Source of the DNA: Polyangium spumosum | Lineage (GTDB): Bacteria > Myxococcota_A > Polyangia > Polyangiales > Polyangiaceae | Length of the DNA: 64,000 nt | NCBI RefSeq assembly: GCF_009649845.1 | Contig: NZ_WJIE01000005.1 | Coordinates: 434,001-498,000 of the forward strand | Direction of reading: 5' to 3' | Part shown: positions 26,797 to 35,047 of the stretch, one piece after another | Position numbering within the stretch: the first letter of the stretch is position 1 | How the letters are laid out: every line of letters begins with the position of its first letter | Notes under the pieces: model-generated | The model's database searches: none | Seen by the model: only the letters and a program-made list of their open reading frames with translations | Told to the model about the DNA's origin: nothing | Translations under genes and position numbers: made by a program

Positions 26797-27273
26797 ATGC
26801 GGAAAGCTTCCTTGATGTGCGCCGTGCTCGCGTCGGCCGCGCTCGTGGGTTGCGGCGACGAAAACGGCGCGCCGGCCCCGGACACGAAGCGCGTGACGAT
26901 CGAGCTCGTCGAGCACGTGGTGAACGAGTCGCTCACCGATCACCCGCCGATGGGTGACTCCGCGGGCGACGTGCTCACGTTCGCCAATCAGCTCTTCAAC
27001 AAAGAAAACACGACGCAGGTCGGGACCGATCAGGGGTATTGCCTGCGCGTCGACGTGGGCAAGTCCTTCGAATGCACGTGGACGGCCTTCCTCGCGGACG
27101 GTCAGATCACGGTGAACGGGCCCTTCTTCGACACGAAGGAGTCGACCCTGTCGATCACGGGCGGCACCGGCGCGTACGCAGAGGCCGACGGGTACATGGA
27201 GCTCGGGTTCCGCGATACCCCGATGGGGACCGTCGAATACGATTTCGTCTATCAGGTGATCCTCCCCTACTGA
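26797..27273 (+). CDS. Allene oxide cyclase-barrel-like lipoprotein
   Basis: 158 residues. The lipoprotein signal ends in ALVGC (Cys19). The mature part reads like the bacterial allene-oxide-cyclase barrel family: a VEHVVNE strand, GDSAGDVLTFANQLFN, GTDQGYCLRV, CTWTAFLADGQITVNGPF, SITGGTGAYAEADGYMEL, and YDFVYQV at the end. Plant AOC cyclises an oxylipin epoxide in jasmonate synthesis. Bacterial relatives have unknown substrates and this one would sit on a lipid anchor. The fold assignment is by pattern; catalysis is not claimed. It converges with the lipid operon with 9 bp between stops. Confidence 0.75.
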   Translation: MRKASLMCAVLASAALVGCGDENGAPAPDTKRVTIELVEHVVNESLTDHPPMGDSAGDVLTFANQLFNKENTTQVGTDQGYCLRVDVGKSFECTWTAFLADGQITVNGPFFDTKESTLSITGGTGAYAEADGYMELGFRDTPMGTVEYDFVYQVILPY

Positions 27274-27282
27274 GGAGAGCCG

Positions 27283-29319
27283 TCAATCGACGGAGGCCGC
27301 GGCGGACGCGATTTTCGCGATCCACGCCGCCTCGGCCTCGCCGACCGGCGGATTACGCTCGAGGCGCGCTTCGAGGGGGCGAGGGCGGTTCGACGTGTCC
27401 CGGGAATGCGCTCGCAAATGCGCCGAGCGAATCACGCCGGCCTCGCCGTTCATGCCAAAAAAAAGGGCGAAGAGGTCGGGGCCGACGGCGCGGCGCGGAG
27501 AGGGGCGCACCTCGAATTCGGCGCCGGAGCAGAGGCGCGCGGTGAAGCCGGCGACGAGGTGATCGGCCGGATCGAGCCAAGGGTCGGGCGCGCCGGGGGC
27601 GCCCCGCGAAAGCCAGGCGTCGACGGTCGTGGTGGCGAGGTCGGGCGCGCCTTCGCCGAGCGCGAGCGTGAGCCCCGACCGGGCGAGCAGGCTCTCCACC
27701 TCGCCGAGCGTGGCCGCGCCGCTCGCGTGGACGAGGAGCGAGGCGCGGTTGAGCGTGGGGCTCGGGGGCGGCGGCGTGACGGGGCGGCGCTCGGGCGGGT
27801 CACGCGGCAAGAGGTTGCCGGGGTTCATGATGCCGCGCGGGTCGAGCACATGTCGCAAGGCGTGGATGACGTCGACGCCGCGGCCGAGCTCGGCGCCGAG
27901 GCGCGGCGCTTTGCTGCGCCCGACGCCGTGGTGATGGGAGAGCGTGCCGCCGGCGCCGATCGCCGCGTCGAGCGCGGTGCGCCAGGTCCAATCGTAGACA
28001 GCCTCCATGGCGGAGGGCGTGGGCGCGCTGCCGGCGAACGTGAAATAGATGCTGCAGCCGTCGGGATACGCGTGGGAGAGGTGCGCCATGACGAACACGC
28101 TCTTGCCGAGGGCCTCGCGCACCGCTCGGTAGAGGTCGCCGAGGCGCGACCACGGGGCCGCGACCTCCATCGTGTCGCTGAAGGCTCCGGCCATGAAGAC
28201 CGGCGATTGCCGATAACTGACGCTGTACCGATGCGAGAGCCAATGCCGCGCCGGCCCCTCGCCGAGGTCCTTCGCGCCGAGCGCGAGCGCGATTTGCCCC
28301 GCCCGCGCGAGGTCCGCCTCGCTCTGGGCGGCCTGCCCCTCGAAGACCAGGATCAACGTGGCGCCCCCGAGCCAATCGGACGGCGCCGCGTCGACGATAC
28401 GATTGAGCACGTTCGGGCGACGCAGGATCCGACGCAGGACGGCCGCGCCAAACCCTGCGCCTTCGCCCCGCTCTTCGAGCGTCTTCTTCGGCCCGGCGTG
28501 TTTTTTCCGCCGAACCGAGCCGAGCCGCGCGATGAACGAATCGAACACGTCGTAGAGGCGCGCCACCGCGGGGCGGATGCCGCTCTGGAACATCTGCCGC
28601 ATCGCCTCCCAGCCCGCCTCGACCGTGGGGAACGAGAAGGCGCCGAACGAGCGGCTCGCTGGCGCGGGGTGCAGCCTCAAACGCGCCGAGGTGACCACGC
28701 CGAGCACGCCCTCGCTGCCGATGATCAGCGGGGTCGCGTCGGGGCCACGCGTTCGGCGGTCGAATCGCACGATATCGCCCTCGCCGACGACACATTCGAG
28801 CGAGGCGACCATGTCCTCGATCTTGCCGTAGAGCCCGGAGCATTGCCCCGCGCTGCGGGCGGCGACCCAGCCGCCCACGGTCGAGCAGAGGATCGACGAG
28901 GGGAAATGGCCGAGCGTATGGCCCGCCGCATTCAGATCCTCCTCGAGCCGGATCCCCAGCGCGCCGGCCTCGACATCGAGCACGCCCGCCTCGGCGTCGA
29001 GGCGCCGAATTCGATCGAGGCGCTTCAAATCGAGGACGACGGTGCGTTCGTCCGGTAAAACCCCACCGCAGACGCCGGAGCCCGCGCCGAAGGGGACGAG
29101 CGGGATGCCCTCCCCGGCGCAGAAACGGACGATGGAGGCGACGTCCTCCGTCGTGTTCGGCCAGACGACGACGGCGGGCCGGTGCTCGGCGATGCGGCCG
29201 TCGGAGACGGCGAGGTGGTGGCGCGGCCAGAGGTCGCGCGCGTAGGCGATGCGATCGACCGGCGAGGCCGAGACCGTGAGGTTCGGCAGGGCCTTTCCGA
29301 GCGCCGCTTCGAGGTTCAC
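27283..29319 (-). CDS. Alkyl-DHAP-synthase-like FAD enzyme with C-terminal extension
   Basis: 678 residues. The start is GTG 29319, overlapping the methyltransferase stop by 4 bp. The FAD-binding (VAO) domain runs PAVVVWPNTTEDVASIVRF, PFGAGSGVCGG, then FPSSILCSTVGGWVAARSAGQ and YGKIEDM, which are signatures of alkyldihydroxyacetonephosphate synthase. The substrate domain has DGCSIYFTFAGS and LSHHHGVGRSK, equivalent to the catalytic Tyr and His-rich loop of that enzyme. ADHAPS swaps the acyl chain of acyl-DHAP for an alkyl ether. The last ~150 residues are unusual and look like part of a second FAD-binding domain (see findings). Position after psd and a methyltransferase supports a lipid role. 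Confidence 0.85.
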   Translation of the reverse strand: MNLEAALGKALPNLTVSASPVDRIAYARDLWPRHHLAVSDGRIAEHRPAVVVWPNTTEDVASIVRFCAGEGIPLVPFGAGSGVCGGVLPDERTVVLDLKRLDRIRRLDAEAGVLDVEAGALGIRLEEDLNAAGHTLGHFPSSILCSTVGGWVAARSAGQCSGLYGKIEDMVASLECVVGEGDIVRFDRRTRGPDATPLIIGSEGVLGVVTSARLRLHPAPASRSFGAFSFPTVEAGWEAMRQMFQSGIRPAVARLYDVFDSFIARLGSVRRKKHAGPKKTLEERGEGAGFGAAVLRRILRRPNVLNRIVDAAPSDWLGGATLILVFEGQAAQSEADLARAGQIALALGAKDLGEGPARHWLSHRYSVSYRQSPVFMAGAFSDTMEVAAPWSRLGDLYRAVREALGKSVFVMAHLSHAYPDGCSIYFTFAGSAPTPSAMEAVYDWTWRTALDAAIGAGGTLSHHHGVGRSKAPRLGAELGRGVDVIHALRHVLDPRGIMNPGNLLPRDPPERRPVTPPPPSPTLNRASLLVHASGAATLGEVESLLARSGLTLALGEGAPDLATTTVDAWLSRGAPGAPDPWLDPADHLVAGFTARLCSGAEFEVRPSPRRAVGPDLFALFFGMNGEAGVIRSAHLRAHSRDTSNRPRPLEARLERNPPVGEAEAAWIAKIASAAASVD

Positions 29320-31337
29320 TTGCGCTCGGCCACGATGACGAGCCGCGGCGACTCCGAGCCGAAGAACACGCCCGGATGCGCGGGGTGGCCCGTGACCTCG
29401 ACGACCTTGAAATCGGCGTCGTGCATCATCTTGCCGATCTCGTGCAGGGCGTAGAGGCGGATCGAATACTCGATTTCGCGGGCGCGGCCGTCGTCGAACA
29501 TGGCCGTGCGCTTGACCTTGAGCCGGCTCGAGAAGAAATCGACCTGCATCTCATCCATGCAGACGCAGCCGTCACCCTCGAACCACACGAGGCTCGGCTG
29601 GCGAGGGGCCACGTAATCACGGTTGACGATGTCGAGCACGAGGATGCCGCCGATCCGCAGGGCGCGGTGCATGCGGCGCAGGACGTCCAGGTTCTTCTCG
29701 TCGTCGAAATACCCGAAGCTCGTCGACCAGCAATACAGGCCGTCGAAGACCTGGTCGAAGGCCATCTCCCGCATGTCGCCCTGCAGGAAATTGAGCTTCT
29801 GCGCGCGGCCCTGCGCCTCGTCCGCGGCGAGCGCGAGCATGTTGAGCGAGAGGTCGTAGCCGACCACGCCATACCCACGGCTCGCGAGCTCGACGGCGTG
29901 CTGGCCCGTGCCACAAGCGAGGTCGAGGATCGTCGCGCCCTTCTCGAGGCCGAGGCAGGACTCGATGAAATCGGCCTCGCGACGGATCACCTTCGCCTCG
30001 GTGCGATCCATCGTGCGGATCATGTCGTCGTCGAAGAGGTCCTCCCACCAGGGCCGCTGCCGGCGGCGGCTCGGCTCGGGCAGGCTGACCGGCTTGGAGG
30101 GCGCCGATGCCGCAGGCGGCGGGGTCGCTTGCGCGGCCGCAGGCGGCGGCGGAGGCGCGCCCTTGGGCGGCGGAAGGGAGGGCGACGCGGCGGCCGCCTG
30201 CGCAGCGCCGGGCTCGGGGACCGTCGGCGCTTGACGCCGCGGCGGCGGCGGAGGCGGCGGCGGCTTCTTGGGGGCGGCCGCCGGCTGCGCTTCCACGGAC
30301 GGAGGCGCCTTCTGCGTGGCCTCGGTGACCCGCTCGGGCTCGATCTCCTCGAACGCCTCGACCTCGTCGGCCTTGGCCTCCTCGGCCACGGCGGAGACGA
30401 TCTCGTCGTCCGCCTCCTCCTCGGCGACCTCGACGACGAGGTCCGGCGCCGAGTCGAGCGGCTTCGCGCGAGGCGTCGCCGCCTTCGCCTCGATCGGCGT
30501 CACCGGCGTCTCCATCATCGGCCGGGGCGGCGGCGCGGCAGGCGGCGGCGCGAACGCGACGGTCTGCGCCTGCTCGGCGGCGAACTTCGCGGTGATGGCC
30601 GCGACCTCGGGCGGACGCGGCGTCCAGCCCTCCTCGACGAGCTCCTCCGCGGGCAACTTCGGCGGCGGAGCCGACGAGCGCGTCGGCTTGGCGGTCGCCT
30701 CGGCCGCGGGCATCGGGGGCGGCGGCTCCGAATACACCTTGACGGGCGGAAGATCGTCGCCGACCGAGAGGATGCGCATCGGCTGGATGACCCCGGCGTC
30801 ACCGGGATCGGCCGCGGCCGGCTCGGGCGGCGGCTCGGCCGGGCTCGTGGCCTCGGGCAGCGGCGTGGCGGCGCTCTCCGGCGCGGCGAGTTGCCCTTCC
30901 GACGGCGGCATCGCGTCGTCCTCGGTCCGCACCGTGCGGCGCGAACGGCGACGCGGCAGCGCCGGAGGGGCGGGCCGCTCGGGCTCGGCGGCGGCGGCGG
31001 CCGGGGTCGGCGCGGGGGCGCCCTCGATCACGGGCACGGCGGGCGCGGGAGGCACCGCGGGCACGGGAGGCGCCGCGGGCGGGTTCGACGCGCGCGCGGG
31101 GGGCACGTTGGTGTTGGGGCGCGGCGGCGGGGATGAGCCGCTCACGGGCACACGCGAGGGGCGCGGCGGGGCCGGCACGTTGCTCGGGCGAGGCGGCGCG
31201 GGGCGCGGCGGCGCCCCGTCCAGGCTGGTCCCCGCGGCGCCGGCGACCCCCGAGACGCCGGGAGGGGGCCCGTCGATCCCGTTGGATGGTTGCGTCGCCG
31301 TGGAATCTTCAATCCCGCGGGGAGGTGTCTCGCTCAT
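29316..31337 (-). CDS. SAM-dependent methyltransferase with long Pro/Ala-rich N-terminus
   Basis: 673 residues. The C-terminal ~240 form a class I methyltransferase: the SAM loop ATILDLACGTGQHAVEL, acidic end of strand 2 in VVGYDLSLNMLALA, QGDMREMAF, then DGLYCWSTSFGYFDD, and a VLDIVNRD strand. It closes with HPGVFFGSESPRLVIVA. The N-terminal ~430 residues are low-complexity Pro/Ala/Glu with poly-Pro runs and no recognised domain. The gene overlaps psd upstream and the FAD enzyme downstream by 4 bp each. The substrate is unknown. A headgroup such as phosphatidylethanolamine is one inference from the neighbours, but the long disordered arm is not seen in PE methylases. Confidence 0.85.
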   Translation of the reverse strand: MSETPPRGIEDSTATQPSNGIDGPPPGVSGVAGAAGTSLDGAPPRPAPPRPSNVPAPPRPSRVPVSGSSPPPRPNTNVPPARASNPPAAPPVPAVPPAPAVPVIEGAPAPTPAAAAAEPERPAPPALPRRRSRRTVRTEDDAMPPSEGQLAAPESAATPLPEATSPAEPPPEPAAADPGDAGVIQPMRILSVGDDLPPVKVYSEPPPPMPAAEATAKPTRSSAPPPKLPAEELVEEGWTPRPPEVAAITAKFAAEQAQTVAFAPPPAAPPPRPMMETPVTPIEAKAATPRAKPLDSAPDLVVEVAEEEADDEIVSAVAEEAKADEVEAFEEIEPERVTEATQKAPPSVEAQPAAAPKKPPPPPPPPRRQAPTVPEPGAAQAAAASPSLPPPKGAPPPPPAAAQATPPPAASAPSKPVSLPEPSRRRQRPWWEDLFDDDMIRTMDRTEAKVIRREADFIESCLGLEKGATILDLACGTGQHAVELASRGYGVVGYDLSLNMLALAADEAQGRAQKLNFLQGDMREMAFDQVFDGLYCWSTSFGYFDDEKNLDVLRRMHRALRIGGILVLDIVNRDYVAPRQPSLVWFEGDGCVCMDEMQVDFFSSRLKVKRTAMFDDGRAREIEYSIRLYALHEIGKMMHDADFKVVEVTGHPAHPGVFFGSESPRLVIVAERK

Positions 31338-32173
31338 CGGGTGTCTGCTCCGTGCAGAGACTCGCCCATCCGGATCGGGCCGCCCTGGATCCCCCAGGGA
31401 CGGGCCTTGCCCGGCTCGACGAAGATGACGGCGGTCGAGCCGAGATGGAACATGCCGATCTCGTCCCCGCGCTTGACTTCGTAGCCCGGCTCGAGCCGGT
31501 GCTCGCCGTACGGGACGTCGCGCGCGTCGATCCCGCTCACCGTGATTCGACCGACGATCATCGCGGCGACCATCACCACGGTGACGCGTCCGTGCGCCTC
31601 GGAGTCGATGCAGATCGCGACGCGCCGGTTCACCGAGAAGAGCTTCGGCACGTGCATCTCGCCGATCGCGTTCACCGGGAAGTACTCGCCGGGGAACGAG
31701 CGCACGAGCGAGATCGTGCCGCCCGCGGGGGCGTGCACGCGGTGGTAGTCGCGTGGGCTCAGGTAGACGATGGCGAACTGGCCGCCCTCGTAGCGGCGCG
31801 CGTCGTCCGCGTCGCCGACGAGATCGAGGGCGGAGTAGTCCTTGCCCTTGACGCGGAAGACGCCGTCTCGCTCGATGACGCCGTACGAGTCGATGCGCCC
31901 GTCGGCGGGGCTCACGAGGGCGCCCTCGTCGGGGCAGAGGGGCCGGGCGCCGTCACGCAAGGGGCGCGTGAAGAAGGCGTCGAAGCACGGGAAGCCCCCC
32001 TCGGGACACACGGCCTCGTCCATGTCGACGCGGTAGGCGCGTGCGTAGATCCCGACCACGGCGGACGTGACCGCCTGGGGCAACGGGAGGTCGCAGAGCC
32101 TTCCAACGGCCCGGGTGATGCGCTCACGGGGGAGCACACGCAGAAACTGAGCGGCAGCGTACGTAGCGATCAT
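31334..32173 (-). CDS. psd: Phosphatidylserine decarboxylase proenzyme
   Basis: 279 residues. Family motifs are in order: FDAFFTRPLRDGARP, LVSPADGRID, DYHRVHAPAGG, FSVNRRVAI, and the self-cleavage site HLGSTAVIF (LGST, cut between Gly and Ser to give the pyruvoyl group) near the C-terminus. The enzyme makes phosphatidylethanolamine at the inner membrane. It is first in a three-gene operon with 4-nt overlaps (psd - methyltransferase - FAD enzyme). A pssA partner is not adjacent. A sigma70-like promoter lies just upstream. Confidence 0.96.
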   Translation of the reverse strand: MIATYAAAQFLRVLPRERITRAVGRLCDLPLPQAVTSAVVGIYARAYRVDMDEAVCPEGGFPCFDAFFTRPLRDGARPLCPDEGALVSPADGRIDSYGVIERDGVFRVKGKDYSALDLVGDADDARRYEGGQFAIVYLSPRDYHRVHAPAGGTISLVRSFPGEYFPVNAIGEMHVPKLFSVNRRVAICIDSEAHGRVTVVMVAAMIVGRITVSGIDARDVPYGEHRLEPGYEVKRGDEIGMFHLGSTAVIFVEPGKARPWGIQGGPIRMGESLHGADTR

Positions 32174-32203
32174 CGTCGAGATCGGAAAAAGTCGGCCTGG
32201 CGG

Positions 32204-32233
32204 AGCTTAGGCACCGGGCGGGATCAGGGTCAA
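32204..32233 (-). promoter_or_regulatory. Sigma70-type promoter for psd operon
   Basis: On the minus strand TTGACC (32233-32228), an 18-bp spacer, then TAAGCT (32209-32204), about 30 bp before the psd ATG. The rest of the 388-bp gap to the MBL gene (32174-32561) shows no convincing gene; it ends in the AGGAGGA ribosome site of that gene. Confidence 0.4.
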
Positions 32234-32561
32234 CGGCGGAGCGCGCCCGCGAGACCTGTTTTCACGGGGTTTCACTCGTACGACCCTGCTGCCCGACGCA
32301 CGGCTGGGTACGCCTGGACGGCTGACTCGTGGGGCGCGCGTGTGTTCGGACCAACATGACGGCCCCTCTCCTCCTCGTCAACGACGGCGGGCGCCTCGTT
32401 CGGGCGCCGCGGGCGGGGGCGATCCGTTTCGGCGCGGCGCCGCTCGGTCTTGGTGCACCGCCAGAGGCCCGGCGGCGCGATCCGCGGGAAAATGGCGGGA
32501 TTTCGTGTCGGCACGCCTCTCGCAAAGGGAGGAGCTCGAAGGCAACGACGAGGAGGAACTC

Positions 32562-33407
32562 ATGGAGATCACGTTCTGGGGTGTTCGCGGCAGCATTGCT
32601 TCTCCGGGTCCGGACACGATCGGCGTCGGCGGCAACACGAGCTGCGTCGAGGTCCGCTGCGGCTCGACGAAGATCATCCTCGACGCGGGCACGGGCATCC
32701 GGGCGCTCGGCGACAAGCTCCTGCGCGAGGGGTCGGTCGAGGCGTCGCTCCTGCTCTCGCACGTGCACTGGGACCACATCCAGGGCATCCCGTTTTTCGT
32801 GCCGGCCTACGTGCCGAGCTCGAACATCCAGGTGATCGGCAGCGCGAACGGCGTGATGTCGCTGCGCGACGCGCTCGCCTACCAGATGACGGCGCCCGTG
32901 TTCCCGGTGCGCCTCGACCAGCTCGGCGCGAAGATCGACTGGCGCGAGGTCCGGAGCGGCGAGCGCTTCCAGATCAACGACGTCGTCGTGCGCGTGGCCC
33001 GGCAGAACCACCCGGGCGGCTCGTTCGCCTACCGCCTCGAGTGGAACGGCCGGAGCGTCGTGTACGCGACGGACACCGAGCACTTCGCGTGTATCGACCC
33101 CGAGCTCTACGCGCTCTCGCGGGGCGCCGACGTGTTGATCTACGACTCGCAGTACACGCCCGACGAGTACCGCGGCACGGCGCCGGGCAACTCCAAGGTG
33201 GGCTGGGGGCACTCGACGTACGTGGCCGGCGTGGAGCTCGCGAAGGCGGCGGGCGTCGGGCAGTACGTGCTCTTCCACCACGATCCGCGCCGCACCGACG
33301 CGGGCGTCGCCGACCTCGAAGAGAGGACACGCGAGCTCTTCCCGAGCGCCGTCGCCGCGCGCGAGGGCATGGTCATCGGCCTCGACTCCATCGCCAGGGC
33401 GGCCTGA
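32562..33407 (+). CDS. MBL-fold metallo-hydrolase
   Basis: 281 residues. The start at 32562 is fixed by AGGAGGA 4 nt upstream. The protein opens FWGVRGSIASPG and GVGGNTSCVEVR, then has the metal motif HVHWDHIQGIPFF (HxHxDH). Later metal ligands lie in NHPGGSFAYRLE, VYATDTEH and LFHHDPRRTD. This is the phosphodiesterase/RNase-Z-like subgroup (cAMP-PDE/PhnP-like) of the MBL fold. The substrate is not determined. The stop overlaps the ATG of the following activator gene by one base, so the two form a translational unit; a link between the hydrolase and the GAF ligand is an inference. Confidence 0.9.
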   Translation: MEITFWGVRGSIASPGPDTIGVGGNTSCVEVRCGSTKIILDAGTGIRALGDKLLREGSVEASLLLSHVHWDHIQGIPFFVPAYVPSSNIQVIGSANGVMSLRDALAYQMTAPVFPVRLDQLGAKIDWREVRSGERFQINDVVVRVARQNHPGGSFAYRLEWNGRSVVYATDTEHFACIDPELYALSRGADVLIYDSQYTPDEYRGTAPGNSKVGWGHSTYVAGVELAKAAGVGQYVLFHHDPRRTDAGVADLEERTRELFPSAVAAREGMVIGLDSIARAA

Positions 33408-35038
33408 TGGGCCTCCCCGCGCTCCGCGTCCGGGACGAGCCGACGATGATGACGGCGGCGGCATGGCACCTTATGCTCGACCTCGCTCCGAGCTCCATGT
33501 CGCGCCTCTCCCTCCTCGTCGATCTCGCATCGCTCCTCGCACGCGAGGTCGACCTCGACGCGCTCCTCGGCACCGCATGCGAGCGCCTCGCGCAGGCGAT
33601 GTTCGCCGACCGCGCGACGATCTGGCTCGTCGACGCGGAGCAAGGCGACCTCGTGACGCGCGTGGCGCTCCTGCCCGAGCTGCCCGCGCTGCGGCTGCCG
33701 CTCGGCCGCGGCATCGCGGGGTACGTGGCCCGCACGGGCGAGGTCGTGCGCGTGGACGACGCCTCGACCGACGCGCGCTTCGATCCGACGGCGGACAGGG
33801 CGACGGGCTACACGACGCGCTCAATGCTCGTCGCGCCGATCCGCGAGGAGGCGCGCGCGCCGGTGCGCGGCGTGGTGCAGCTCCTCAACAAGCAAGGCGG
33901 AGGCAGCTTCGACGAAGAGGACGAGCGGTACCTCGTCGCGCTCGCCAGCCAGCTCGCGCGCGCGCTCACGATGACCACGCTGCGCGCGGCCGACGGGGGC
34001 AACCCGGGCCTCGTGCTGCAAGGGCCGTTCAACCGCATCGTCGGCCGCAGCGCCCCGATCACGGCCGTCTACGAGAAGATCCAGCTCGCGGCGCAGACCG
34101 ACGCGACGGTGCTCCTGCGCGGCGAGACGGGCACGGGCAAGGGCCTGTTCGCCCGCGCGATCCACGTGAACTCGCGGCGCCAGGCGCGCCCGTTCGTCAC
34201 GGTGGACTGCACGACGCTGCCCGCGCAGCTCGTCGAGAGCGAGCTCTTCGGCCACGAGCGTGGCGCGTTCACCGGCGCCGATCGGCGTGTCCCGGGCAAG
34301 GTCGAGCTCGCCGAAGGTGGCACCTTGTTCCTCGACGAGCTCGGCGACCTGCCGCTCGACATCCAGGGCAAGCTGCTCCGGTTCCTTCAGGATCGTACGT
34401 TCGAGCGGGTCGGCGGGCGGAACACGATGCGCGGCGACGTGCGCGTGGTGTGCGCGACGCACCGCGACCTCGAGAAGGCCGTCGCCGAGGGCCGCTTCCG
34501 CGAGGACCTCTACTACCGCGTGCGCGTCGTGGAGATCGAGCTGCCGCCGCTCCGGACGCGCGGGCGTGACGAGATCGAGGCGCTCGCGCGGCACTTCGCC
34601 GACCTCTACGCGCAGCGCTACGGCAGGCCCACGCCCGCCTTCGATCCGGCCGCGCTCGTCGCCATCGGCACGCACGTCTGGCCGGGCAACGTGCGCGAGC
34701 TCGAGCACTGGATCGAGAGCGCGATCGCGCTCGCGCCCGACGGCCGCATCACGCCCGCGCACCTGCCGCGGAGGCGCCCGACCACGATCTCCGACGGGCG
34801 GAGCGGCGAGGACGAGGTGCGCCTGCCGCTGCATCTCTCGCTCGACGACGCGATCGAGCGTTACGTCGGCGCGGTGGTGGCCGCGTGTGACGGCAACAAG
34901 ACCGAGGCCGCGCGCAGGCTCGGCGTCGGTCGAAACACGATCGCGCGCGCCCTCGCGCGCCGCTCCGGCGCGGGCCCGGCTTCACGCGGACCGGACTCGA
35001 TCCTCGGCGGCTCGCAGAGCCGCGGCGACGACGACTGA
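33407..35038 (+). CDS. GAF-domain sigma54-dependent activator
   Basis: 543 residues from ATG 33407; ATG 33497 (MSRLSLLVDLA) is an alternative. An N-terminal GAF domain (about 35-185) is followed by an AAA+ domain with Walker A GETGTGKG, an intact sigma54-contact loop GAFTGA, Walker B GGTLFLDELGDLP, and RVVCATHRDL. The C-terminal Fis-type helix-turn-helix reads ACDGNKTEAARRLGVGRNTIARAL. It activates sigma54 promoters in response to a small ligand or a partner sensed by GAF. It is coupled to the MBL hydrolase. A convergent peptidase gene begins 9 bp after its stop. Confidence 0.93.
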   Translation: MGLPALRVRDEPTMMTAAAWHLMLDLAPSSMSRLSLLVDLASLLAREVDLDALLGTACERLAQAMFADRATIWLVDAEQGDLVTRVALLPELPALRLPLGRGIAGYVARTGEVVRVDDASTDARFDPTADRATGYTTRSMLVAPIREEARAPVRGVVQLLNKQGGGSFDEEDERYLVALASQLARALTMTTLRAADGGNPGLVLQGPFNRIVGRSAPITAVYEKIQLAAQTDATVLLRGETGTGKGLFARAIHVNSRRQARPFVTVDCTTLPAQLVESELFGHERGAFTGADRRVPGKVELAEGGTLFLDELGDLPLDIQGKLLRFLQDRTFERVGGRNTMRGDVRVVCATHRDLEKAVAEGRFREDLYYRVRVVEIELPPLRTRGRDEIEALARHFADLYAQRYGRPTPAFDPAALVAIGTHVWPGNVRELEHWIESAIALAPDGRITPAHLPRRRPTTISDGRSGEDEVRLPLHLSLDDAIERYVGAVVAACDGNKTEAARRLGVGRNTIARALARRSGAGPASRGPDSILGGSQSRGDDD

Positions 35039-35047
35039 GGGATCTTC

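Noticed and set aside
32356-32561. Upstream extension of the MBL gene to about 32340
   Set aside because: The sequence before 32562 shows no conserved motif, and AGGAGGA marks the ATG at 32562.
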